From Bemisia tabaci (Eukaryota > Arthropoda > Insecta > Hemiptera > Aleyrodidae), in NCBI RefSeq assembly GCF_918797505.1, contig NC_092797.1:28781372-28845371 (forward strand): a stretch of DNA of 64,000 nt, in the 5' to 3' direction. Positions 49,531 through 61,338 of this stretch are shown one piece after another (positions within the stretch are counted from its first letter, which is position 1; every line of letters begins with the position of its first letter). Position numbers and translations under genes: made by a program. The notes under the pieces were generated by a model that saw nothing but the letters and a program-made list of their open reading frames with translations, was not told where the DNA came from and did no database searches.

Positions 49531-49972
49531 TTTTAAGAAGTCTCGTTATTATATGCTACTGACATCACACATTTACAAATAATAAATAAAGCACAGTAAA
49601 CCATAAGAAGCTTGAAGAAAAGAGAAGTCCAAGTTTATGCACAATGATAACCTCACTTTTTATTGGCATTTTATGGAAAAACCAGTGAAACCGAAACCAC
49701 CAACCATCGTTCACCATCGTTCATCGATCGCCTTTTTTTTTACAGCGTTGTTTTGTATTATACGTCAATGGTATTAGTAGAGTGGAAAAAGAAGTTATTC
49801 AAGTAGTTCCTCCGTTAAAAAATTACAATTTTAATTTTTCTGCAGTCAATGTATTTCAACGCTTCCATAAGTATTATGGTCAGAACTTAATAAGTGTTAT
49901 AGACGACACTTTTTAACATCCGACTCATCGGCCCGTCCGTGCCGGCCGAAGCCTACCGTAGGACCGTGGGTA

Positions 49973-50019
49973 CTTAGCCACAGAATATATAGGCTTCACC
50001 AACAGAAGGCTCACTCCCA
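49973..50019 (+). repeat. 47-bp repeat, inverted partner at 54237-54282
   Basis: CACAGAATATATAGGCTTC and ACCAACAGAAGGCTCACTCC occur here. Their reverse complement occurs at 54237-54282 with two or three changes. The pair is about 4.2 kb apart. Confidence 0.75.
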
Positions 50020-50451
50020 GCGTATCTCGGTCGAAGAAGAAGAACACACCCAGAAAGTAATGTTTACATTGAGAACCTAACCTAATTCTGCGAATTTTGT
50101 CCTCTCTCGTGCGTGCTAGGAGAATGAGCATGAGGATTTTTGAAAATGACGAACGAACAGTTTAATTATTAACGCGAAACTTTTCTTTTGTTGTATGATC
50201 TTGATAATTTATAATTTAAAGTTGCTGTTATGTTTTCTTCATCTGTTGTCTTGGTGGTTAAGTTGGTTATCCTAAAATGTGAAGTGATGTAGTTCGTTTT
50301 TAAGCCAGTATCTCTTGCAACGAGGAGAAGCCCTAAGGTATGTGTTACCCAAATTTGATTACCATGTCATTATTTTTCCTCAAACTTGGTTCCTGAAAAA
50401 CCTTACGCTATCGTCAGTGGATGAACACACTCCCAAACGGGTTTTTTAACC

Positions 50452-50900
50452 TTAAGATGATTCGTCAAGCTCAAGTGACGGGCTCGAACTGGCATGCGTT
50501 ATATTGCATCGATCAGGTCAAAAATCTCGGCAGATTTGGAATTTTTAGCACAAAAACGGACGTAAGCCTCTGCGCGTTAGCCTAAAGAATCATTCTAAAC
50601 CCAAAAATCGACAAAATTCAGAGAAATGAAAGCAGGATAGAGTTTGGAAAAAAACATTGCATTTGACACAGAAATCGGTAGCTGAATTGGATGCAAGGTT
50701 TTTTTCCGAACACTATTCTGCCTTCATTCTCTGAATTTTCCCAATTTTTAGGTTTAGCATGATTCATTAGGCTAATGTGCAGGGGCTTTCGTCCGTTTTC
50801 TGGCTAAAAATTCCAAATCTGCTGAGACTTTTGACCTAATCAATGAGATATATCGCATGCCAGTCCGACCACGCCACTTGAGCTTGACGAATCACCTTAA
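50452..50900. mobile_element. TTAA-flanked foldback MITE, 449 bp
   Basis: TTAA at 50452-50455 is followed by GATGATTCGTCAAGCTCAAG. The right end reverse complement after TTAA (50897-50900) is GGTGATTCGTCAAGCTCAAG. The arms continue for at least 150 bp, with AAAAACGGACG pairing with CGTCCGTTTT and matching TTTTGAC-type blocks. The target site suggests a piggyBac-type element. No coding capacity is seen. Confidence 0.8.
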
Positions 50901-50916
50901 TGATCCATTACTCAAT

Positions 50917-51051
50917 CAGCGGGCCGATTATTGAAATTTAAACCAGCCCGATAAGACATCGAATCGCGATAAATTACACGATTAAGATAGGGCTATGTCT
51001 TGTCGTAAGCGGCGACATAGAGTCGATGACATTTCAATAATCGCCCCGCTG
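50917..51051. mobile_element. MITE of the GATTATTGAAA family
   Basis: The left end CAGCGGGCCGATTATTGAAAT and the right end ATTTCAATAATCGCCCCGCTG are inverted. The interior has GGCGACATAGAGTCGATGAC, related to the palindrome at 40337. It lies 16 bp from the preceding TTAA element. Confidence 0.8.
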
Positions 51052-52150
51052 CTACTGTTAAACAACTAATTTATCTGATGAAATGATGCTCTTGGCAATG
51101 ATGGTTTTGTGCATTGTTGATAAGTAGCTGTGCTGCTTCATTTTAAAGCCAATCCCCTTCAATCTTTTGGATCCACAATATTTTAAGGTGACCCTTCCCA
51201 TAGACGGACAGATTGAAGGTCAATCTTTCCCAAAGTTCGTCAGTATTTGTGGCTAGTAATCTTTTCAACAAGGAAATAATATGAATGAAATGCATTAATG
51301 AAGCATCCAGCCCTCATCTGACTGATAAAGATTCTGGCAATTTAACCTGGGAAATGTCAATCACTCTCAACCTTTCCAGATGTAATCAACTCTCTCTAGT
51401 GAATTGAGGGTTCATTATGAAGGGACCAGTGTATCACCGCATGGCTTGCACAAGCCCTGTAGGTACTTATTTTCTCTGGTGGTTGAAAGTCACCACTGAT
51501 GCCTCAAAGTTGTTCCTTATCAGTCTTTTTGATCGCATCCTACTATGCAACTGTGATTAATAATGTAGATGAAACTTTAGGTTCAGAATAGGAATCATGT
51601 CAAAGGAGATACTAATTTGTACCTAATTAATGTTTTCAGATGGCTACAAAGAGGCAGGCAGCACTAAGTCAACTTACCAGAATGTAAAGTAATATCCCTA
51701 CCTACTAGCAGCTCTCTAGGAAAGTGAAGACTTACGGTAAGTGTGTCACAGTTTGTATGCAACATTTTCTGCAGTACACAACAAAAAAATAGAATATTTT
51801 GGTCCTTGATCTTGGCAGATAAATTCAACTAAGTACAAGCAACTTCAATGAAACTTGTACTTACATTTAAGAAGCAGTCATTCTGCTTACTTTAAACATT
51901 AATTATTGGGAGCTTGGTGCATTTGTAATCTCATGTGGAAAGCCCTGGACACACAATTGCATCCAAGGCTTGTCCTTCAGATAAATACTTCTAAATCAAT
52001 TCTACTGTCTACAATCATCTTTAAACATTATCAAAACTTTCAAACAAAAGAAAAAAACATTGTCAAGAATTCAGTCATCAAAATTTATTCAAACCCTTAA
52101 GTAGCTACTAAAATGAAACGATTATAATTTTTCTGCTTTTAATTTACAGA

Positions 52151-52840
52151 TTTTGCAAGTTGTGTAGCAGATATCAAGGAAACAACAAAACGTTTTGAGG
52201 AAAGGTGACAAAAAAGGGAAAAATGACACCTATAGGATCGCCTACCAAAAAGGGATCCAAAATTTCGGCAATACTTGCTGATGAGTCTGGAAGCATCAAG
52301 GTAACAGGTCTATATGAAGCGTCCAAGAGTATGGATAAAAATTTACACCCCGAAAAAACTTACGAGATCCAAAATTTTAACGCTGTTTCGGCAAACAAGG
52401 TCTACAACTCAACAAATCATACCTTTGAAATTCTTACAGGCCGAAACACTTTGTTCACTCCACTTGAGGATGTAATAATACCAGTAGAGACCTGAGACAA
52501 CAAGTTTCTCACTTGGCATGAAGCACAAGCGACAGCGGATTTAGAATATTTTAATATCAAAGGGAATGTAGTTCAAATTTTTGAGCAAAAATCTCTTCAC
52601 TCTTCGGTAAAAAAGGCGGACTTTTTTGTTCAAATAGTAGAGCTAATAGACGTCAACAATGAAAAATTTGACGTTAAGATATGGAATAGTGACTCAGAAA
52701 TTCTCGAAGAGGTCTCTCATGAAAATGAAGAGATGAAAGTGTTTAATTGTAAGATAGATAGATCAAGAGAGCCTCCTTCCATCAATGCCTCGAATGCAAA
52801 AATTACGATTGGGGATAACGTGATTATTGACCACCTGTAA
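52151..52840 (+). pseudogene. RPA70-like OB-fold pseudogene
   Basis: One frame runs from about 52151 to TAA at 52838, interrupted by TGA at 52196 and TGA at 52493. It reads VTKKGKM, then ILADESGSIKVTG, then a Y-rich strand region and FEILTGRNTLFTPLED. After the second stop it continues IKGNVVQIFEQ and FDVKIWN. These follow the order of the first and second DNA-binding OB folds of replication protein A large subunit (compare the family's LxDESGEIRAT motif). It is intronless across both folds. A TTTACAG acceptor-like sequence stands at 52143-52149, so a decayed exon rather than a retrocopy is also possible. The flanking regions do not extend the similarity. With two in-frame stops it is probably non-functional. 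Confidence 0.6.
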
Positions 52841-54236
52841 TTTTCCTCTCCTGCATTATAGAGCTTTCATATGTTTTAATGCCTTTGTTACAGTTTCTCA
52901 TGTAACAGTGAAAGTATTAAGTTCCCCCTAACATTAAAAGTTATGAAAAAATGTGTAAATAGGAAATCATTGATATTTCTTCTAACCCCATCAATTTTTA
53001 ACAATCAGCATTTTTTAAAGGGTACAGTATTGATTGAATGATTTATTCAATATTAATTCATAAATTTAAAACATATCAAAGAATGCAATCAAGAATCAAC
53101 AAATCAAGAACTGCTCAAAATTTTATATGAATTTTATTCCAAGATTTTCAAAATTCTTTCACAACGTTTTGCCAAAACAGCAAAAAATATTATGACTCAG
53201 TGGAGCTTTAAAAGAGAAAAACAATGCTGCGCTTAAATATTTATTATCATCAGCAACATACCATTTCTCCGCTTAGTAGAATGACGTAACATTTGAAATT
53301 TAGTTTTGATAAGGAGACTGCTGATTCTTGTTACCTACTTGTGTTCAGAATTCCTTCAAATGTTTGTACTTTTTTTCCATTCAGAATTAAATTACTTTCC
53401 ATTAAAAGCAATGCCTTTGGAGTATCATTTATTTACGCCACTCTCCTAAGTACTTCTTTTTCCAAAACATCAACTTTACTCCTTCAATTCTAAACGGCAA
53501 GTATGTACTCAGAAATATCAGATCCCGAGGAGAATTCAATAATAGTACCTACCTGTCTCTAAGGTTTCGAAGGTTTCAGATAGATCTACCTGATCTAATA
53601 GAGAGAAAATTCAGAGTAAGCTAATTTTTGGCGGAGTATTCTAACTCTCGTTATGCCATCAAGCACTGTTTGCTTCTAAAATCAAGTGACTACCGATACT
53701 CTTGCAACGTTGATGGGTGAAATGCACAAATTTAACAATTTTGGGGCTTTTTTAGTTTCCTTTGGTACCTTCTACTTTGATTTTGGTAAAATGAGCATCA
53801 GTGTTCATTCAAATTTGTTATGAATAGTCATGAAGATTAAACATAGTGCTTTGTAACAACGTCCGGGTAACAATTTTCGAGTTAAAAAGATAAGTGAAGA
53901 TAGGAAATATGAAATAATTTGAAATCTGGTACATGCTTTAAATTTAAGTATTAAGTCATCATTTCATCTGATCATTTCACAATCAGCCCATATTAATGAA
54001 CATACGTTGAATCTTTTTCGTGGATTAATTTTAATGAGAGTAAAATCAATTGATTCATTAAAATTATTATCGTTGCGTATAATTAAACTCGACAAAACCC
54101 GATTCGATTTCCCATTTGAGAAGCGTCAATTCAAATAAACCGCCGTTCACTTTATTGTAATTGTTGGCAATCTTGCACTCATTTGACAACAATGCAGACA
54201 GCCGGAAAGTACAAACAGTGATACATTGGAGTTTAC

Positions 54237-54282
54237 GGGAGTGAACCTTCTGTTGGTGAAGCCTATATATTCTGTGACTTAG
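54237..54282 (-). repeat. Inverted partner of the 49973 repeat
   Basis: GGTGAAGCCTATATATTCTG and surrounding bases are the reverse complement of the copy at 49973-50019. Confidence 0.75.
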
Positions 54283-54974
54283 CCGCATCAGATTCTGATT
54301 TCATTCAAGAATTTTATCAACCAAACCTTCCTTCCGTAAGTAAATTTTTTCCCTTTTTCATTGCCGTGTACCTGATGAACTTTTCTAGCCTTCATTCCAT
54401 TGGCTAAGGAGCTTACTGGCAATGAATTTGACTTCAGTCGACACACCAAAAGATGCTTGAAGAGTGCATGAGTATGAGTCCGTTCTGTTGATGTCACTTA
54501 AGGGAAAGCTCTTTCGAATATCAGCATAAGAATATAACCCCCGCACTCTGTGAGTGCACAACCCCATAAATACAAACACCAAAGATATATGCTGTTAAGG
54601 GTCAAAGAACCATATTACATTTTTACCGTCTCGAGAGATCTGGGAAAACCATGCGTCAGCTCCTCTGTCTGCAGCGCGGTTTGCATTTTAACAAACCCTA
54701 AATCCAGAGCCTGGTGTTGGACATCATACTCAGTTTTTTCAAGTAAATTCAGAGCTTTGAAGCTTTTAACAACTATGGATGGATTTTGTGTAGGGGAAGG
54801 TTTTTCTGCTTTTAGAGAAGGAAGGAAAACAATTTTAGCCGCAGAAACTTGATACAAAGACAGAAGGGGGATTAGAGAAGGAGGCCAATTTGATTTGACG
54901 CCTTTTAATACAAATGAAATGTGAAGTTATGAGCGAGTTGCTCAGACAAGAGAGTTGGTGATTTTGCTTGTATG

Positions 54975-55427
54975 CAGGGGTGCAGAATGTTCTGGATCTT
55001 GCGATCATAATTGCGTGGCCGCTTGCGCAAGAATTGGGGAAGATTTTTTTCATGTTTTTTGGAGAAAAAACGGGGAAGCACATTGTCATTTGTGTCAGAT
55101 GCCTTTCAAAGGTGCTGCTTTTGGGGAAGGAAACAAGTAAGCAAGTTGTTTAATTTGCTGGAAGTGTTTCAAGCGCCCTGCATGTGGGAAAAAATACTCT
55201 TAAGCGAACTGCCTTTAGGGTAGGAAACTTTTTAGCGTGTTACTTTTAGGGAAGGAAACTTTCAAGCGAGCTGTTTTATATGCTAGAAGTCTTTCAAGCA
55301 CGTTAATTTTGTGAGAAGAAGCTCTTCAGCGCATTGTTTTATGTAGAGGCGCAATTATAGCAAAACAGCAAATCTCAGGGAAGGCAAATTATAAAGTGGG
55401 GAAGGCTAAGAACTTTCTGCACCCCTG
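54975..55427. mobile_element. hAT-like non-autonomous element, 453 bp
   Basis: Perfect 13-bp terminal inverted repeats: CAGGGGTGCAGAA at the left and TTCTGCACCCCTG at the right. CAGGGGTG ends are typical of hAT elements. The 8-bp flanks are CTTGTATG and CTTGCGTG, matching at six of eight positions, as expected for an old hAT target-site duplication. The interior holds a degenerate minisatellite and no transposase. Confidence 0.8.
55095..55350 (+). repeat. Degenerate ~31-bp minisatellite inside the hAT element
   Basis: Units resemble AAACTTTCAAGCGAGCTG followed by TTTTAGGGAAGG, with about seven or eight copies drifting in length by one to three bases. Clear copies start near 55163, 55193, 55227, 55257 and 55287. 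Confidence 0.7.
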
Positions 55428-55644
55428 CTTGCGTGAGCTAAAATTCAGTATAAAACTGAATTAATTCAAGACGTGAGTCACGTGGAATGCTTTACTAAAC
55501 TCATTGAACTCCTCTGCCATTTTAATGCAACAACATGAAGTTGTACCAACCCATTCCCAATAAGCAGCTACAAATGTATCAACAATCTGTTTGCGTGGGG
55601 TGGCCTTGGGCTGTCAGAAATAATAATTCTATCAATCCATTCGC

Positions 55645-55870
55645 CCCATATGACGAGTGTACTCATTAGCGCGCGCCTGGGACGTATCTCAGTTGACGAG
55701 TTAACTCGCACCATCTGTCGGTGTTGCTACGCTTGAGATGCCATCTATTGGGAAAGCACATAATCACGACCAAAACAATCGTGTTGCAACACTGGTAGAT
55801 GGCGCGAATTAACTTGTCAACCGAGATATATCCCAGGCACGCGCTGACGAGTATACTCGTCAAACGGGTT
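55645..55870. mobile_element. Foldback element, ~225 bp with ~85-bp arms
   Basis: The left arm has TGACGAGTGTACTCATTAGCG and GTTGACGAGTTAACTCGC. The right-arm reverse complement has TGACGAGTATACTCGTCAGCG and GTTGACAAGTTAATTCGC. The arms diverge only by scattered substitutions. No coding capacity is seen. Confidence 0.8.
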
Positions 55871-56189
55871 AATGGGGTCCCCATCGGTCATATTGATAAA
55901 CCCATTAATTAATTGGGACTGAATTTAATGTGAATTTAGAAACTGGTTGAGGAGTCAGATTACAAAATGAAGACTTGCAGCTTCTTCCACTATACTGTGT
56001 TTTTTAATCAAGCTTTTTGCTGTGGCTAAGTGATATTAAGTTTTATCAATAGTTTGCAGCGTAAAAGAAAATGGTTAAATGACTCCCTCAATCTATTATT
56101 AAATTGCCTCAAAATATATTAATGTGCAAATTTCCCAATGCAAGTCAAGAAGTTAGGAACAGTTTAAAATTTTCTTTTTATTGTTACAG

Positions 56190-59100
56190 GCAGCAAGTTG
56201 TCATCTTGCTTGTGAACAAATAGGTGAACATTCCTCTGCTGCCACCATGTCATCATCCGCTTTTAAAAGTTTTTTGCACAGTTGGTGCATTAAACAGAAC
56301 AAAGGAGATCCAAATTTTGATACTCGACAAACAGGTATGATGATATACAATTCATTATTTGTTCAGGTTCTTCAATATAATTTCTTGTTTTAGTGCTTGT
56401 GGAATAGCAAAGGACGTTTCTATTATGTCCAAGCCCATTTAACCATAAGTAGTGTGCCTGTTTACATGTGTTTTTGATGGTTAAACTTTCCCCTTTCCTC
56501 CGCATTCTCTCTGCCTGCAAATCATATTTTTCCATGTCTTTAAATTCTACTGGATCATTCCGTGCCAACTGGTGCCACTTAAAAAAATTGATCTTATCAG
56601 TATTTTGATGAAATTTGGCGTACTTAGTGTACGCGCTTAGCCAAGTAAAAATCCAAAATTTCAAATTTTTCCAACCTTGTGTTGGGCTCTCATTAGACAC
56701 TGAAAGTTCGCAAAAGTTGGCTTTGTCGATTGAAGTTGCCACTGTTTAAATGTGAGACTCAAGAACAGTTCGATCAAGATCAACTGTTTTAGTGCCATCA
56801 GAGAGCTCAGAAAAGAACTAGACCACGTTTTAAAACCTTTGTGAAACACACAACAAAATGTTTTCATGATACTGAGTACCTAGCTCCTGGCGCTTTCTAT
56901 TCTTGTCATAGAGTACATAGAGTCGTAATGTGATTGGAAGAGTTGGGACCATGTCCTAGGCGACGAGTTCAGAGGCCGGTGTGCGCCAAACCTCGGTCAC
57001 TTTTTCAATTAATGTTCAGTCCAAAATGGCGGTGCGGAATGCGTGGTAATTCTTATCCTCTTTGTTTACATTGGATGGCCAGGTCCCTGTGTATCGTAAA
57101 CAATCGATTAAGTATTAAAAAAGTGACTGGGAGCCGCACAGGAGTCATGGAATTCGGGACCTGGAAAATGCTTAAAAGTGGTCCCAGCTATCCCAATCAC
57201 ATTACGACTCTATGTACTGTATGGTTCTTGTCCGCCTTAGCCCATGGCCAGCCTTCTATTTAGCTGTTTCAATCTCACAGGAAAGTCCCAAGTTAGCCTC
57301 TACGAAGTGACCTCTTGTGATCTCATGGAAGAAATGGAACAGTCACCTGTCTGTCTGAGTGATTATTATTTTATGTTATTTATATAGCTTAGGGACACGC
57401 TACATGTCATTACCAACTTTTATAACTTACATGTGGAGCTATGTACGTCTTCGATGAAAGGAAAGAGTTAAAGATATAAAATGTGAAAACATGGAAACAA
57501 GCACTTTATTTTTTTAAGATTAGTTAGTTTTTTTCATTTACAAAATGACTTGACAAATATATAGTAACACCATCCTTGATTGCGAAGGCATAGCCTGTCT
57601 GTGGTGGAAGGTCCAATTACATAAATCCAACAGGGAAAGTTTTAAAAATTCCTACACAATGTAAAATATCACACTCCTCATAAAGAATAGCAATTAGGAA
57701 AAAAAAAAAATTTAAATAAGAATTGAAATTTTGTGAGTCTTTCAAGGTACAATTTTCATGCCGTTTAAGTGAATCTAACTTCATGTATGTCTATATTTCA
57801 GGACCAAAACATCGTTTAAGATTTTTGTGTGAAGTCAGGGTGGATGGATTTCCGTATGTTGGAGTTGGTAATTCCAGCAATAAAAAAGATGCCATGATGA
57901 ACAGTGCAAAAGATTTTGTACAGTATCTTTTGCGTCAGAATCACATTTCTGCTGCTGATCTTCCAGCCGAGGTACATATATATTTCTCCCTGAACTTCTG
58001 CCTCTCTTCAATTTTGCTTATCATTTATCCCATTGCCATGTCATATAACTTAGCATTGCCCTTGTCAAGATCTGCTATTTAAATCAGGTAAAAAAATTGC
58101 CTTAAAAATTGATGCTTGTCCATGCCCCATTATTTCATGTTTAATCAATAACTATGCAATTTTGGAAGTTAATCTATCATGTCCTTGAAAGAGTTTCTGT
58201 GAAGAGTTGGCTCTGAAGAGAAACAGGTAAATTCTCAAAACCACAAGATCCTGTCTGAAAATTGACGAGGTAATGTAAAGTTTTATTCTAACTGAATCTT
58301 GACACCATTTATCAGTTACTTCCCGCAAGATATGGTGATGAAATAGCTGGAACAGACTCATGTATAGATTTTTTAGTGTTTCTCTCTCTTTCAAACTTAT
58401 CAGTCCTCTTCCATTCTTCCTAATTTAAAAATTTTTTAGTTTCCAGAACCTCTCAGTTATGAATTTTTCTCCACTGCCTCTTCATTCTTGAGTATCAGTG
58501 AATGACCGGTTACGAATTACTAAAAAGTGCTTTAAAGGAGTCTGTAGCAAAAGAGAATCCCATAGAAAGGTTCTATTTCTCCTGAATTAATAACTCAGAA
58601 CTCTTTTTTTCCTCACATAATTTCCCATGGCTTTCCTCATTCTCAGGCTGCTGCTGGTTTGCCTGGTGTCGGAGGTGGATCCTCAGATCATGGGAGCGGT
58701 TTTGGTAATAATGAAGGAGGAGGTGGTATGTCTCTCGGTCTCTCGTCTCGTCCTGTTTTCCAGCCTGGTTCTGGTCCTAGCAGCTTTGGAGAAGCCTATA
58801 GACCTGTGGCTCAAGAAGGGCGTGAATCAAGAACTTATTTTGATGTTATGGCTGATCAGAAGAAGGTTGAGGAGGTAATATTGGTTTTTTCTTTTCATCT
58901 TCCATCTTTTGAGTGAGGTGGAAAATAATATAATACCAAGATACACACTGTAACAGTTACTAGTCTGATTTAGTGACCACGTCACTCTTGCGATGTTCAA
59001 CATATTAATTTTCGATGGTTTTGATGATTCCAAAACCAACAATAGGACATAACCGCAAGTCAAAAATTCTGTGCGGAGTCAAATGTGTTAGCTCATTTTA

Positions 59101-61338
59101 ATGTTGTCATAAATTAATCATAAATCAATTGACGACTCATTAAACACAAGACATTGTTTTACAAAAAACACTTTAGTGCATTCTACCACCCTTGCATGAA
59201 CAAGACAAGGTTATGCACCTTTTTGATGTTAGAATTATCGAACAGTATTATGCGACAAGTGATGCAGTCATCAAAGCAGTCTAGTAACATTTTGGCTCTA
59301 GACTTCCCTATATGGCCGAGCACTGTACTTTCACAATTATTGCACTCTGCTCTATGTGGATGAACAGTCGGAAAAAATCATTATTAACCTAAGTTGCAAC
59401 TAGCAAAGAGATGTGTTCTCTGTCACTCCGAGCACAACTGAGTCATCCTCAAGATTTAAGCCAACTATGCGAGAATATCAGCACACCTAGGACAGCATAT
59501 GATTTTATAAATGGGTCTGTTGCACCTATTTTTTTTAATTCATTTTCTAATAAAGTGCATCATTCTGAGCTTCATGAATTTTTCCCAGAATTTTTGGACC
59601 CCCCAAACACCCCAAAAAAGCACCCAAAAGTTCAAAAAATTTTGGCGGGAAAATTTAAAACTACAAATGACGGGAGAGTGAAGCCATTTTGTGACGTCAC
59701 AACCAATACCCCACGTTTGTTTATTTTACAAATACATGGATTTCCCCATAAGGGATCGAGAGGAAAATTTTCAAAAGGAATTATCAGACTGTTAGAGGCC
59801 GTATTCATCAAATTTTCTTGCGATAATAGACTCTTTATACTCTCTAGTTGATAAAAACATCCCTGGTAACTTACAAATCGCATCAGATGATTTAATTATT
59901 TCCGATGCATCAAAGCATGTCACGAAAGTGAGGTTATGTTTACAATCTTATCTGGTATACATATAAGTCCTGTTTTCACGGTAAAACTCTCATATAATGT
60001 GGTTTTAGGTTCCTTATTCCTAGGAACTATCTGATGCAGCTTTCTGAATCTAATTCATTGAATATTGGATCATTAGATTCTACTTTTTTGCATGAAATGT
60101 GTCTTGCTCAGCTGCGCTAGCTGACTAGCTGAGAGATCAACGTACTCATTTGAACATATTTACTTGTTTAAATCTGTCCGCTCATAAGTAAATAAGTTGA
60201 AAATACCATCAATTTTACGTAAGGTAAGATTCTCTGCCAACCAAGCACCAGCTATGAACTGTTGGAGGTCCTTAATCACCCGTCCGGTTGAGGAGTTACT
60301 ACCCCTCCGATTAGTCCAGTGCCTGTTTCGATGAATGTATGGTATTTTAATAATTACTTACAACTAATGATGCAAAGAGTATATACAAAAACTATATAGG
60401 TATGACATCGGGGGTAAATATTTAAGTCAATAGTTTCCATCATATTTTTAAAACTTCCAATGAAAGGTAGCTGTTGCAGTAAGCAGGACAGATCAGGAAT
60501 ACCTCACTCATACATCATTTGCACTGAAATACTGGGACAATAAGTAATCATTAAGAGTCAAATAATGAATACAAACTTGGTTTTACACAATATATCCGAT
60601 ACATGCGTTGATGTATTTGAGCAAACAGCATTGACTTGACCAGCAAAACCCCCTAAAGGGAGACATAACCACACTTTCGGGACTTCCTTACATGTATTAA
60701 ACTTTAATATGATGCGATTTTAACATAGTCGTTGATAAATTTGTAAAGTAGAGGATGTGAAGAACTGATATCTGCAAGAAAATTTGGTGAAATAAGTTAA
60801 ATATCGACCGAAATTCGTTTTAGAAAAACGACTTTGAATTCCTTATGGGGTAGCACAGGTGCGTCGAAACGGCGGGAAATAAGATTGCTGGTTGTGACGT
60901 AGACGACCAATGAGAGGCCTCCGTTGGAACTTTGAACTTTATTTAGCTTTTGCAGCTTTAATATCAAACTAAGAATGTTTTTAACCACACCAACCGTTTT
61001 CTCGTGAAAATTTACATCGGAATGACTCATAACACTCCAAATCCCTCCTGAGTGCAACAGACCCATTATGTATCACATTTTGTATGCTATTGCTAGAGTG
61101 TCTGATCATTTATAAGTTGTCATTATCGAGCAGTCTCTTAAGTTGTCTTTACTCAGAGCTCTTTCTTTGTTTTTTGATTTTTAATTTTCTGTCTTTAGGC
61201 TGAAGATCTGGATGTGAATGCTGGGATCCATGGAAACTGGACTATCGAAAATGCGAAGTCCAAGCTCCACATGTTCATGAATCAAAACAAGATTAAAAGT
61301 GACTACAAGTACTCAGTTGTTGGTGCTCCTCACAATTT
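56190..61338 (+). CDS. DHX9: DHX9/maleless RNA helicase, N-terminal exons
   Basis: DHX9 (maleless in flies) is a DExH RNA/DNA helicase with two N-terminal dsRNA-binding domains. The first exon seen begins after the acceptor at 56188-56189. Coding starts at ATG 56247 in the strong context GCCACCATG. Coding exons are 56247-56334, 57802-57971, 58647-58874 and 61199-61338, giving 208 aa plus two bases, open to the right. dsRBD1 (about 1-85) has FKSFLHSWC, CEVRVDGFPYVG and GNSSNKKDAMMNSAKDF. A Gly/Ser-rich linker follows. dsRBD2 begins at HGNWTIENAKSKLHMF, and VGAPHN is the end reached. The helicase core is beyond the window. Splice sites are GT-AG. A non-coding upstream exon must exist but was not identified. 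Introns 1 and 3 carry DNA transposons. Confidence 0.95.
56912..57218. mobile_element. Foldback element, 307 bp
   Basis: The left end reads AGTACATAGAGTCGTAATGT then GATTGGAAGAGTTGGGACCA. The right-end reverse complement reads AGTACATAGAGTCGTAATGT then GATTGGGATAGCTGGGACCA. Further in, GGTCACTTTTTCAATTAA pairs with an inverted counterpart near 57105-57125. It lies in DHX9 intron 1. Confidence 0.8.
59510..61067. mobile_element. Inverted-terminus DNA element, ~1.56 kb
   Basis: The left end AATGGGTCTGTTGCAC and right end GTGCAACAGACCCATT are perfect 16-bp inverted termini. Just inside both ends are GGCGGGAAA-type and GTGACGTCACAACC / GGTTGTGACGTAGAC blocks in inverted orientation. No transposase is recognised. 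The short open frames inside resemble nothing known. It fills most of DHX9 intron 3. Confidence 0.75.

Larger units (their letters stand above)
49531..56189. other. Intergenic region, THAP-B / DHX9
   Basis: THAP-B and DHX9 are head-to-head here. The THAP-B promoter should lie just right of 49530 and that of DHX9 left of 56190, with at least one non-coding first exon of DHX9 not identified. The stretch is rich in transposon remnants: inverted 47-bp copies at 49973 and 54237, foldbacks at 50452, 50917 and 55645, a hAT-like element at 54975 and an RPA70-like pseudogene at 52151. Nothing else is supported. Confidence 0.55.

Noticed and set aside
59411..59851. 146-codon plus-strand open frame
   Set aside because: It crosses the end of a transposon, has no family resemblance, and lies in DHX9 intron 3.
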